Below are positions 1 through 8,062 of a stretch of 64,000 nt of DNA, one piece after another. The notes under the pieces are model-generated. The model made no database searches, was not told the DNA's origin, and saw only the letters and a list, made by a program, of their open reading frames with translations. Each line of letters starts with the position of its first letter. The first letter of the stretch is position 1. Made by a program: the position numbers and the translations under genes. This stretch comes from Methylobacillus flagellatus_A (lineage in GTDB: Bacteria; Pseudomonadota; Gammaproteobacteria; Burkholderiales; Methylophilaceae), in assembly GCF_031344055.1 (NCBI RefSeq), contig NZ_JADBEN010000004.1. One strand, written 5' to 3'.

Positions 1-810
1 GGCAAAAGCATCGCCTGCGCCGATAGTGTCGATGGTTTCAGCGCGAAATCCTGCTTGCTCGTATGTGCTGCCGTCTTCAAGGATGGCGACTGCTCCCTGG
101 CAGCCTAAAGTGATGATGATCGATTTGCCAGGAAAGCGTTGGTTGAAGCGAATGGCATGCAGCCATGCGAGTGCGGCCGCACAGGAGTTGAAATTTCCTG
201 GTGCGCCATTCAGCCATGCCTGCGCCTCGGTCTGGTTCATGATCAGTACGTCGGTAAGCGCGAGCAGTTCGGAGCTGATGGCATGGTAAGGGGATGGATT
301 GAGCACTGTCATGCTGCCAACGCTATGTGCGATCTTGAAGGCTGCCAAGATGGCGTTATCAGGCAGTTCGAAGGGGGCGTAGACGAGGTCGGCCTGCTGG
401 ATGGACGCGGCTTGCTGCTGGACATGCGTTTCATCAAAGAGGGCATTGGCTCCGGGATGAACGATGATTTGATTCTGTCCTTGCGCATCGATCAATGCGA
501 CGCCGTGGCCATTGTACTTGGCCGTCACGGCGGAAGCGATATGGCGGAGTTGCCACTGCGACAATATATCTTGGCATTGCTGTTGTGATGATGGATGCGA
601 ACCGCAAGGCAGGATGCCATCGACGGGTATTTGGAGTTTGCGCAGGCCGACCAGGACATTCAGGCCCTTGCCGCCGGTTTCGCAGTAAAAGTCGTCTGCT
701 TGCCATGATTCGCCAGGGGCCGGGAAGCGGCGCACGAAATAGATATGCGCGATCATGAGGCTGGCAAGCACGTAAGCATTCGAGGCTCTAGGTTTGAAGC
801 TTGCCAGCAT
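1..810 (-). CDS. PfkB-family carbohydrate kinase, 3' end cut by window edge
   Basis: The reading frame is open from an ATG at 808-810 to the window edge, giving 270 codons, so the C-terminus is missing. The protein has the hallmarks of the ribokinase/PfkB fold: a GGKGLN glycine motif near residue 45, an NPSP segment, NQTEAQ, and at the very edge DTIGAGDAFA, the anion-hole and catalytic-base signature. Members phosphorylate sugars or nucleosides with ATP; the substrate cannot be told from sequence. The gene starts 6 bases after the stop of the GntR regulator on the same strand, so the two are probably cotranscribed and the regulator may sense the kinase's substrate or product. AAAGG about 10 bases upstream can serve as ribosome binding site. 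Confidence 0.85.
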   Translation of the reverse strand, partial: MLASFKPRASNAYVLASLMIAHIYFVRRFPAPGESWQADDFYCETGGKGLNVLVGLRKLQIPVDGILPCGSHPSSQQQCQDILSQWQLRHIASAVTAKYNGHGVALIDAQGQNQIIVHPGANALFDETHVQQQAASIQQADLVYAPFELPDNAILAAFKIAHSVGSMTVLNPSPYHAISSELLALTDVLIMNQTEAQAWLNGAPGNFNSCAAALAWLHAIRFNQRFPGKSIIITLGCQGAVAILEDGSTYEQAGFRAETIDTIGAGDAFA

Positions 811-816
811 GAGGTT

Positions 817-1593
817 TCAGCCTTTCATCTTGACCCGGTAGGCATACGCGTCGCCGCGGAATGTGCCTTCCACATATTCCAGCAGGATGCCATTCTGTGA
901 ATAGCTGCGGCGCTTGATCAGCAGGCAAGGTTGAGGGAAGCTGAAGCCGAATGCCTGGTTTTCGATGTCATTGGAAAGTACGGCTTCTACTGTCTGTTCA
1001 CACCAGGCCAAGTGGTACTGGCATTGCTGGTTGATCGCCTGGTAGATGGAGCCCTGCAAGTCGGCGGATGCGAGTTCCGGCAGGTGGTGCAGGTTATACC
1101 AGGCGATTTCGTGAGAGAGCGGTTTGTCGTCTCCGTAGCGGATGCGCTCCAGCTTGAGGAGGGGCGTGTTGGAGTTGAGGCCGAACATGGAAGCCATGCC
1201 CCGGTCATTGACGATGGATCGTTCCAGGATGCGCGTGGAAGGCGTCATGCCCAGCTCGTGCATTTCATCAGTGAAGCCGCGCAGCTTGAACATGTGGGTG
1301 TCGAGCCTTCCGGGGGTGAGCACGGTGGTGCCGCCCTTGCGGTTGCTGGTGATGAGCTTGCGGTTGCGCAATTCCATGTAGCTGCGCTTGATGGTGATTT
1401 TGCTGACGCCGAGCGCTTCCGAGAAGGCGGTCTCGGTGGGCAGTTGCGTGCCTGGCTTGAGTTCCTGCTGCAATATCAGGGATTCGAGCTGCTGATATAG
1501 CTGTGCGTAGAGCGGGTCGGCTGCATTCTTGTCCAATGTAATCAAGTTGGTGATGGAGGCTACATTAGCTTTAGTGTTTTTCAATGGGGGCAC
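817..1593 (-). CDS. GntR/HutC-family transcriptional regulator
   Basis: A 258-residue regulator. Residues about 24-92 form the GntR winged helix (LYAQLYQQLESLI, then LPTETAFSEALGVSKITIKR), and residues about 110-250 match the UTRA effector-binding domain of the HutC subfamily (LERIRYGDDKPLSHE). Such proteins usually repress sugar or amino-acid operons and release DNA when a phosphorylated metabolite binds UTRA. The start is a GTG at 1591-1593 preceded by AGGA. It lies directly upstream of a PfkB kinase gene on the same strand. A TATAG/CTATA dyad 85 bases upstream is a candidate autoregulatory operator. The effector is unknown. Confidence 0.85.
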   Translation of the reverse strand: MPPLKNTKANVASITNLITLDKNAADPLYAQLYQQLESLILQQELKPGTQLPTETAFSEALGVSKITIKRSYMELRNRKLITSNRKGGTTVLTPGRLDTHMFKLRGFTDEMHELGMTPSTRILERSIVNDRGMASMFGLNSNTPLLKLERIRYGDDKPLSHEIAWYNLHHLPELASADLQGSIYQAINQQCQYHLAWCEQTVEAVLSNDIENQAFGFSFPQPCLLIKRRSYSQNGILLEYVEGTFRGDAYAYRVKMKG

Positions 1594-1677
1594 GCATCAG
1601 TCCTACAAAAAATCCAATGGCATATTAACTTCCACTTTGGCGGGAGCTCAACAGGAATATGCAAGCACAATGCCAAT

Positions 1678-1693
1678 TATAGATATACCTATA
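1678..1693. promoter_or_regulatory. Candidate GntR-type operator (TATAG-N6-CTATA)
   Basis: The 16 bases TATAGATATACCTATA form an inverted repeat in an A+T-rich part of the gene-free stretch between the regulator and moeA (1594-1882). The position upstream of a GntR gene suggests autoregulation. I see no convincing gene in the rest of this stretch. The assignment is inference. Confidence 0.4.
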
Positions 1694-1882
1694 AAAATAT
1701 AATAACATTGGCTTTCCTTTATTCTTCATCCTGAGAGCAGGCGAAAGGGCATGGCGCAATACAAGCTGATATTCCAGGGGAGAGAGGTGGGATTGGAGAA
1801 GGTGGGGCGAAAGTCGAATACCTTGAAAGGCTGAGCTAAGCCGCCATATGCTCACGCTTTATCCTGTCATGGGATGGCGCGC

Positions 1883-3148
1883 TTACAAAATCCCTTCCAT
1901 CACTTGAACCTGGACTTCCGCACCGGCGGGCAAGTCGCCTACATAGTCATCCAACACGATAAAGCAATTGGCTTCGGACATGGAGCGCAGGATGCCCGAC
2001 CCCTGGTTGCCGGTAGGACGCACTTGCCATACTCCTGACGGATCGGCAAACAGGATGCCTCGCTTGAACTCTGTGCGGCCTGCCAGTTTGCGTATAGGCT
2101 CGGTACAAGTGGCTTTCAGCAATGGCAGCGGTGGCACTGGGTTTTGTCCCATCAGGCATAGCAAGGCATCGCGGACAAACTGGTAAAAGGTGACCATGAC
2201 AGAGACGGGGTTGCCTGGCAGCCCGAAGTAGTGCGCTTCTCCCACCTTGCCGTAGGCCAGCGGTCGGCCGGGTTTCATGGCAATTTTCCAGAATACGACC
2301 TGGCCAAGCTTCTCCAATAGCTGTTTCATGAAGTCGGCCTCGCCAACGGAAACGCCCCCGCTGGTCAGGATGACGTCTGCCTGCGAAGACGCCTGGACCA
2401 GCGTTTGTTCCAAGACTGCCGGATCATCAGGGACGACTCCCATGTCAGTGATTTCCACGCCCAGGTTTTCCAGCATGCCGTGCAGGGTATAGCGGTTGCT
2501 GTCGTATATTTGCCCCTCGCCCAACGGCTTGCCAATGCTCACCAGTTCGTCTCCTGTCGAGAAGAAGGCGACTTTGAGCTTGCGGTAGACCAAGACTTCC
2601 CCAATGCCGAGAGATGCGATCAGGCCGATATCCGCAGGGCGCAGCCTGCGTCCTTTTTCCAGTACGGCATGGCCGGCCTTGAGATCTTCGCCGGCATAGC
2701 GTACGTTCGCCTGTGGGGCGGGCGGCTCGAGCATGGTCATGATCTCACCGGAAACCTGGGTTCGTTCCTGCATGATGACGGTGTCCGTACCTTCCGGGAC
2801 GAGCGCCCCCGTCATGATGCGGATGCATTCGCCGGCCTTCACTGTTCCCGGAAATGGCTTGCCTGCATACGCGGTGCCGACGATCTTCAAGGAGGCGGTA
2901 TTGAGGTCGCGGCTGTGAAGGGCGAACCCGTCCATGGCCGAGTTGTCGTGACCGGGAACATTTAGCGGCGAGACGATACTGGCGGCGAGTACGCGTCCGC
3001 GAGCGGCTTTCAACGGCAATGTTTCTGTTGCGCTGACCGGGTTGAGAAAATTGCGGATGAATTTCCGTGCCTGCTCGACCGGCATGGAGTTGGGGTCGTA
3101 ATCATCCTGGCAGCTGATGAGCTGGTTCAATGAGGGCTGCATGCTCAT
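1883..3148 (-). CDS. moeA: Molybdopterin molybdotransferase MoeA
   Basis: A 421-residue cytosolic enzyme that inserts molybdate into adenylylated molybdopterin, the last step of molybdenum cofactor synthesis. Family motifs are visible: MTGALVPEGTDTVIMQE in the N-terminal half, TSGGVSVGEADF in the MoaB/Mog-like domain, and GLPGNPVSVMVTFYQF following it. A C-terminal beta-barrel domain completes the usual length of about 410 residues. The start overlaps the mobB stop by four bases (ATGA), so the two are translationally coupled in a mobA-mobB-moeA operon read on the minus strand. Confidence 0.96.
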   Translation of the reverse strand: MSMQPSLNQLISCQDDYDPNSMPVEQARKFIRNFLNPVSATETLPLKAARGRVLAASIVSPLNVPGHDNSAMDGFALHSRDLNTASLKIVGTAYAGKPFPGTVKAGECIRIMTGALVPEGTDTVIMQERTQVSGEIMTMLEPPAPQANVRYAGEDLKAGHAVLEKGRRLRPADIGLIASLGIGEVLVYRKLKVAFFSTGDELVSIGKPLGEGQIYDSNRYTLHGMLENLGVEITDMGVVPDDPAVLEQTLVQASSQADVILTSGGVSVGEADFMKQLLEKLGQVVFWKIAMKPGRPLAYGKVGEAHYFGLPGNPVSVMVTFYQFVRDALLCLMGQNPVPPLPLLKATCTEPIRKLAGRTEFKRGILFADPSGVWQVRPTGNQGSGILRSMSEANCFIVLDDYVGDLPAGAEVQVQVMEGIL

Positions 3149-3693
3149 GGTGTCGAATCCTTCATCCAGTGCGCGATGAAGTCGGCAATCGCTTCCGGGT
3201 TATTTAAATCCAATGTCGGCACTGCCGCTGCACTGAGCGGAGCGTCCGCCGCCACAGCGATGATGCTGTCGTCCCCTGGTGCCAGCAGCGGGTAGCCCAG
3301 GCTGGGGCGGTGGATCTCGATCTTGTCTATTTCTGCCTGTTTGAAGCCTTCGACCAGCACGAGGTCGATGACGCTGTCATCAAGCTGAGGAAGCAGCTCT
3401 GAGAGCTCTATAGTGGTGCTTTGCCGCTCGGGAACGCGCTGGCGCTCCGTCATCAACGCCCAGCGGATATCCGAGCCTACCAATGTCTGGACCGCGCCTG
3501 CTTCACGCAAGCGGTAGCTATCCTTGCCTGGCTTGTCGACATCGAATTTGTGGTGCGCATGCTTGACGACTGACAAGCGCAAGCCGCGCGCTGTCAGCAC
3601 CGGAATTAGGCGGGTGAGCAATGTCGTTTTGCCCGACCCGCTGCCGTAGGCGCAAAAGCCCAATACTGGGCGGGTGAATGCGGCGGTGCTCAC
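3145..3693 (-). CDS. mobB: Molybdopterin-guanine dinucleotide biosynthesis protein MobB
   Basis: A 182-residue P-loop GTPase-like protein with Walker A GSGSGKTTL near residue 18 and the family stretch VVKHAHHKFDVDKPGKDSYR, followed by LVLVEGFK. MobB is an accessory protein that binds GTP and interacts with MobA during conversion of molybdopterin to its guanine dinucleotide form. The gene overlaps mobA and moeA by four bases on each side, which indicates a tightly coupled operon. Confidence 0.94.
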   Translation of the reverse strand: MSTAAFTRPVLGFCAYGSGSGKTTLLTRLIPVLTARGLRLSVVKHAHHKFDVDKPGKDSYRLREAGAVQTLVGSDIRWALMTERQRVPERQSTTIELSELLPQLDDSVIDLVLVEGFKQAEIDKIEIHRPSLGYPLLAPGDDSIIAVAADAPLSAAAVPTLDLNNPEAIADFIAHWMKDSTP

Positions 3694-4268
3694 GCTGCCT
3701 GTTCCAGCCCGCGCAGCTCTTCAGGAGTATTGAGGTTGGTGAAGGCGAGCGCCTGGTCCGTGAAAGAGACTTCGATACTGTCGAGCTCGGCGATCCAGTC
3801 TGCCATTTTGCGCTCGCCGCGTTCAAGAAACCGCCCCAAGCTGGGGAGCAGTGCGCGGCGGCACAGGCTGAAGACGGGGTGGGCTTGTTTGCCGGTTTTT
3901 GCAACGGCGATATCCGCATCACGCTCTATCAAGGCATTCATCAAGCGCTTTGCCAGGCTGGGCGGCAACAAGGGGGAATCGCACGGCACTGTGAGGATGT
4001 AAGGGTGTTGCGCGTGCTGCATGCCCGCATGCAAGCCGGCCAATGGGCCGGCAAAGCCGCTGATTTCATCCTCGATGACGCGGTAGCCCAATTGGTTGTA
4101 ACGCTCGATCTCTCTATTGGCATTGACCAGTACTTCGTCCACTTGCGGGGCAAGACGCCGTAATACATGCGCGACCATGGGCTGGCCGTTGAATTCCACC
4201 AAGCCCTTGTCTGCGCCTCCCATGCGCTTGCCTTTGCCGCCTGCAAGTACGATACCTGTAATACTCAT
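3690..4268 (-). CDS. mobA: Molybdenum cofactor guanylyltransferase MobA
   Basis: The enzyme transfers GMP from GTP to molybdopterin to make MGD, used by DMSO-reductase-family enzymes such as formate dehydrogenase. The N-terminal nucleotide-binding signature LAGGKGKRMGGADKG and the later VPCDSPLLP are typical of the fold. I chose the ATG at 4266-4268, giving 192 residues and placing ITGIVLAGG at the N-terminus as in the family. The frame stays open upstream to 4316, but those 16 residues do not resemble MobA. No strong ribosome binding site is seen before either start. It is the first gene of mobA-mobB-moeA. Confidence 0.93.
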   Translation of the reverse strand: MSITGIVLAGGKGKRMGGADKGLVEFNGQPMVAHVLRRLAPQVDEVLVNANREIERYNQLGYRVIEDEISGFAGPLAGLHAGMQHAQHPYILTVPCDSPLLPPSLAKRLMNALIERDADIAVAKTGKQAHPVFSLCRRALLPSLGRFLERGERKMADWIAELDSIEVSFTDQALAFTNLNTPEELRGLEQAA

Positions 4269-4395
4269 ATGCTTTGCCCGGATATTGCGCCGCGGTGAAG
4301 CGGCACCAATAAACATTGTTGATTTAAAATGTAAAATTCTACTTTATTTTCCGTCAACGCTACAGCGCGACGATGCCATGATGGCGCCAGCATGG

Positions 4396-5403
4396 TCAGC
4401 CGCCTGTCTGCGACATGAAGCGGATGACGGATGGCGCCTGGCGGCGCAGGTCAAAGTCATGTCCCTTTGGTTTGACCTGCATGGAGGCAAGAATGGCTTC
4501 TCTCAAGGGCTGGTCGTCATTGGGATATTCACGTAGCAAGGGCATGAGGTCCACCTTGTTTTCCTGCCCCAGGCAGAGGTAAAGTTCGCCCTTGCAGGTA
4601 ATGCGTACGCGATTGCATGCTTCGCAGAAATTATGGCTGTGCGGCGAGATGAAGCCGACGCGGGTGTTGGTATGGGCAACCCGCCAATACCGCGCTGGAC
4701 CGCCTGTGGTTTCCGTACTGCTGACCAGCGGGAAGTGGCTCTGCAGCAGCTTGAGGGTGGCTTGATTGCTGATATAGGTGTCGCCACGGCTGTGGTCGAC
4801 TTCGCCCAATGGCATTTCCTCGATGAAGGCGACATCCAGACCTTGTTGGATTGCGAACTCCAACAGCGGGACGGCTTCCGTATCGTTGAAGCCGCGCATG
4901 AGGACGATATTGAGCTTGATATTGGTGAAGCCTGCATCCTTGGCTGCCTGGATGCCGCGCAGCACCTTGTTGAGGTCCCCGACCCGCGTGATTTTGCGGA
5001 AGCGCTCGGGATCGAGGCTATCCATGCTGATGTTGATGCGGTCCAGCCCGGCTTTCTTCAGGTCGTGGGCGTAATGCTCCAGCTGCGAGCCGTTGGTGGT
5101 CATGGTCAGTTCGCGCAACCCGGGAAGGCGGCCGATTTCCTCGAAAAGGGAAAGCGCATTTTTACGCACTAGCGGTTCGCCGCCGGTAATGCGCACTTTG
5201 CTCACACCCAGGGAAACGAAGGTTTTGACCAGGCGAGCGCATTCCTCTAAGGTCAGTACCTCTTCACGTGGCAGGAAGTTCATGTCTTCGCCCATGCAAT
5301 AGACACAACGGAAGTCGCAGCGGTCTGTGATCGACAGGCGTATATAGTCCACATGACGGCCGAACTGGTCGATCAACTGGGGAGTGTGGGCGATGGCAGA
5401 CAT
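4396..5403 (-). CDS. moaA: GTP 3',8-cyclase MoaA (radical SAM)
   Basis: A radical SAM enzyme that rearranges GTP in the first step of molybdopterin synthesis. The N-terminal cluster motif CDFRCVYC binds the SAM iron-sulfur cluster. The C-terminal CNRVRITC followed by LYLCLG supplies the second cluster, and the chain ends in the conserved GG. I chose the start at 5401-5403 (MSAIAHTPQLIDQFGRHVDY), giving 335 residues. An ATG 24 bases upstream is possible, but neither has a clear ribosome binding site. moaA is read in the same direction as mobA-mobB-moeA after a gap of about 130 bases and is divergent from a ModE-like regulator. Confidence 0.95.
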   Translation of the reverse strand: MSAIAHTPQLIDQFGRHVDYIRLSITDRCDFRCVYCMGEDMNFLPREEVLTLEECARLVKTFVSLGVSKVRITGGEPLVRKNALSLFEEIGRLPGLRELTMTTNGSQLEHYAHDLKKAGLDRINISMDSLDPERFRKITRVGDLNKVLRGIQAAKDAGFTNIKLNIVLMRGFNDTEAVPLLEFAIQQGLDVAFIEEMPLGEVDHSRGDTYISNQATLKLLQSHFPLVSSTETTGGPARYWRVAHTNTRVGFISPHSHNFCEACNRVRITCKGELYLCLGQENKVDLMPLLREYPNDDQPLREAILASMQVKPKGHDFDLRRQAPSVIRFMSQTGG

Positions 5404-5525
5404 TGAGCAGCTATTCAGGCCTGGCATGGATGCGATAAGATGCGTGGATTGTAAGTCCTTCAGTCAATACAAACAATAATATTTGAAGACTGTGATATGA
5501 CCCCGGTGAAAGGTGAAAATTCCAT

Positions 5526-5873
5526 ATGAGTGCAATCAGTATCAAGATTCGCCTGCCATATCAACACTTGGTCGCCATTGGGCCCGGCAAGGCCGATTTG
5601 CTGGAGGCAATAGACAAAAGCGGCTCGATATCAGCAGGCGCCCGGGCTATGGGGATGTCTTATAAACGCGCTTGGGATCTGGTCGATGCCATGAATAAAA
5701 GCTTTCGCGAGCCGCTGGTGGCAACGGCGACGGGCGGAAGCCATGGCGGTGGCGCGAAGGTGACGCCGTTTGGCCAGGATGTGCTGGCACGCTATCGCGC
5801 GATGGAAGCCAAGGCCAGCCACAGCATCGCCCAGGACGCACAGGCGCTGGCTTCCTTGCTGCTGCCGCGTTAA
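5526..5873 (+). CDS. ModE-like winged-helix regulator lacking molybdate-binding domains
   Basis: A 115-residue protein matching only the N-terminal DNA-binding domain of ModE: LLEAIDKSGSISAGARAMGM followed by SYKRAWDLVDAMN and a glycine-rich wing (GGSHGGGAKVTPFG). Full-length ModE carries two C-terminal Mop domains that bind molybdate; these are absent here. Short ModE-type proteins of this kind are widespread and often sit beside molybdate transport or cofactor genes. It is divergent from moaA across about 120 bases, so it may regulate molybdopterin synthesis, but how it would sense molybdenum is not visible. It overlaps the 3' end of the convergent glycosyltransferase gene by four bases. 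Confidence 0.8.
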   Translation: MSAISIKIRLPYQHLVAIGPGKADLLEAIDKSGSISAGARAMGMSYKRAWDLVDAMNKSFREPLVATATGGSHGGGAKVTPFGQDVLARYRAMEAKASHSIAQDAQALASLLLPR

Positions 5874-7564
5874 GGTTGCTTGGTACTTTCATCCTCTTCC
5901 ACTGATACGCTGGCGTGACGCGTAAACAATCGGAAGCTCTCGCGCCTGTCCAATGCGCGGTTGCCGGACCATGCCAATTGCCAGCCCTCGCCTGGCGTCA
6001 GGTTGGGGTGGCTGTCCTCCTGTACCAGATAAAGGTCACAGGCCGGATTGTGGCTTTGCGGCGCGCTCTGTGGCTGTATGGCCAGGCCGGTATAGTAGTC
6101 AAGCAGCGCAGTTTGCGCGGCTCCTATGCCGTAACTGTTGATGCAGGCGTATTGCGCGGGCATGGCTGCATTGAGTTCCTTGAAGACATTCTTATAGCTG
6201 CGCGCGTTGTCTATCCATGGCAGCCATAGCGTCATCAGGAGCCCCCATGCCATTGTCATGCCGACTGCCCAGTTGGTCAGTGCGCCGCGGTTCGAGCGTT
6301 TGCTGTTCGAAATCACGAATAACCAGATGACCGTAACAGTCAAGGCTGCAGCCAATGCCAGGATATTCAGGTGCGCTTCCTGGGTGGCGGCAAGAAATTG
6401 CATGCGTTCGGCGATCTTGGCCGGTGTGCCTGTCAACATGGCAAACCAGCCCAGCCAGACCAGCGAGCCTAGCAGGCCGAACAGCAGCAAGCCAAACCAG
6501 TCCAATGCGCCGGCCGCTCCGCGCTTCAATGTCTCGACACTGCCGCCAGCCAATGCAGCCAGCGGTAGCAACAGCGGCAGGATATGGATTTCGCGGCGTT
6601 CGAACCCGATGCCGATGATCAAGAAACTGGCTGCAAAAAACACCAGCAGCAACTGCATTTTGGGTTTAGTGAGCAGTACAGCCCGGTAACGCCATGCGCC
6701 CCATGCCGCAATTGGCAGTGCCGGCCAGGAATACCAGAGCAGGGTACGCAGGATATAAGGATAATTGACAGGGCTGGAACCGTTGATGCTGTTCTGCCAC
6801 CAGATACTGAATTGAGCAGGCTCCGCATCGAATAGCAGCCATGGCCAGATGAAGAGCCATGGACTGGCCGCCAGCAGGCTTAATGCAGACACAATGGCAA
6901 AGCTCTTGCTGCGCCATTGGTTGAACAGGATGGGCAAGAGCAGCATGGTCGACAGGACAATGAGGGCGCTGGCCGGGCCCGTGGCAAGAAAGCTGATCCC
7001 TATGCCTGATCCCAGTAACGCTGACGCCCTTAGCGGGCGGCGCTTGGCAAGCGCCAGGGCATACAGCGCCATGGACAACCCGGCCAGCGAGGCGACCTGC
7101 GGCATCAACAGGTGGGAGGATGCAATCAGGCCGATGGAGGCAATGAAGATGAAGGTGATCTGGCGACCGATACCGACCCCCCACAGCTCCCGTCCCAGCA
7201 TGCCAATCATGAGCAAGGTGATGGTCATCCAGATGCTGTTGATCAACCTGGCGGCGTCATGCAAGGGCAGGATGGATGAAAGCAGTTTGCCGCTACCCGC
7301 AGCGCTCCAGTAATACAGCGGCGGATATTCTATGGTTTGCTGCCCTGCGGCAACCGGGGCGAGCAGCCCCTTGCCTTGCGTCATGTTTTTGACGATGCTG
7401 ATGGCTTGCGCTTCGTCTGGCTTCCAGGGTTCATGTCCAACCAATCCCAGGAATATCCATGCAATGCAAAGCAAGATCAGCAGATGTGTCTTGGCACGCT
7501 CCCCCACATGCGCGCGAGGGGTTGCCAGGTGTGCTTGCCAATCGTGCTCAAGCTCGAATGCCAT
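5870..7564 (-). CDS. Membrane glycosyltransferase, GT39/ArnT-like
   Basis: A 564-residue inner-membrane protein with about ten or more hydrophobic segments. The N-terminal part has the layout of the ArnT/PMT superfamily: a first membrane helix near residues 28-45, then an acidic KPDEAQ motif in the first periplasmic loop, and EYPPLYYWSA before the next helices. Such enzymes transfer a sugar from a polyprenyl-phosphate donor to lipid A, protein or glycan on the periplasmic side. The donor and acceptor cannot be told. The gene is convergent with the ModE-like gene and is monocistronic by appearance. Confidence 0.75.
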   Translation of the reverse strand: MAFELEHDWQAHLATPRAHVGERAKTHLLILLCIAWIFLGLVGHEPWKPDEAQAISIVKNMTQGKGLLAPVAAGQQTIEYPPLYYWSAAGSGKLLSSILPLHDAARLINSIWMTITLLMIGMLGRELWGVGIGRQITFIFIASIGLIASSHLLMPQVASLAGLSMALYALALAKRRPLRASALLGSGIGISFLATGPASALIVLSTMLLLPILFNQWRSKSFAIVSALSLLAASPWLFIWPWLLFDAEPAQFSIWWQNSINGSSPVNYPYILRTLLWYSWPALPIAAWGAWRYRAVLLTKPKMQLLLVFFAASFLIIGIGFERREIHILPLLLPLAALAGGSVETLKRGAAGALDWFGLLLFGLLGSLVWLGWFAMLTGTPAKIAERMQFLAATQEAHLNILALAAALTVTVIWLFVISNSKRSNRGALTNWAVGMTMAWGLLMTLWLPWIDNARSYKNVFKELNAAMPAQYACINSYGIGAAQTALLDYYTGLAIQPQSAPQSHNPACDLYLVQEDSHPNLTPGEGWQLAWSGNRALDRRESFRLFTRHASVSVEEDESTKQP

Positions 7565-7631
7565 GAATATCCTTTAGTCTTGTTCGGGAATACCTATACA
7601 TTTTAATCGCCAGGCAATTGTATGGAAAACA

Positions 7632-7657
7632 AAAAAGGCAGCCCAGGCTGCCTTTTT
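7632..7657 (-). terminator. Intrinsic terminator after rpmE
   Basis: AAAAAGGCAGC and GCTGCCTTTTT pair across the loop CCAG. The poly-A flank gives a U-run on the minus-strand transcript. It lies just past the rpmE stop codon and upstream of the glycosyltransferase start, separating the two minus-strand units. Confidence 0.85.
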
Positions 7658-7681
7658 GCCACAACATACAATCCCGTTGGA

Positions 7682-7924
7682 TTACATGCCGTATTTCTGG
7701 CGGAACTTCTCAACACGGCCAGCAGTATCGAGAATCTTCTGCTTGCCAGTATAGAATGGGTGGGATTGGGAAGAAACTTCAATCTTGACCAGTGGATATT
7801 CCTTGCCGTCCGTCCACTTGATGGTTTCTTTCGCAGCGATAGTGGAGCGTGTCAAGAAGCTGAAATCAGCACCGATGTCCTGAAATACAACTTCGCGATA
7901 TTCTGGGTGAATGCCAGGTTTCAT
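7682..7924 (-). CDS. rpmE2: 50S ribosomal protein L31 type B
   Basis: An 80-residue ribosomal protein starting MKPGIHPEYREVVFQD, the signature of the type B (zinc-independent) L31. The CxxC zinc motif of type A L31 is absent; the whole protein has no cysteine. In many bacteria type B is the zinc-starvation paralogue, whereas some betaproteobacteria carry it as the standard form; this window cannot settle which applies. AGAGGT precedes the ATG. It follows rho on the minus strand after a 138-base gap holding a small hairpin (7972-7988, TTCCTGC/GCAGGAA). Confidence 0.93.
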   Translation of the reverse strand: MKPGIHPEYREVVFQDIGADFSFLTRSTIAAKETIKWTDGKEYPLVKIEVSSQSHPFYTGKQKILDTAGRVEKFRQKYGM

Positions 7925-8062
7925 AATGTTTTACCTCTATATTGCCGGTTTGTGCGGCGGGCCAGTGTAGGTTCCTGCCTAGCAGGAAAGTCGGCCATTA
8001 TATTAAGCTTGTCAAGAAATTGCAAATTTCTCCAAGCCGTCTTTCCTTGGCTGCCGTTGGCG

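Noticed and set aside
1625..1855. A 76-residue minus-strand frame in the gap between the GntR gene and moeA
   Set aside because: No ribosome binding site, no recognisable domain, and it spans the operator-like dyad.
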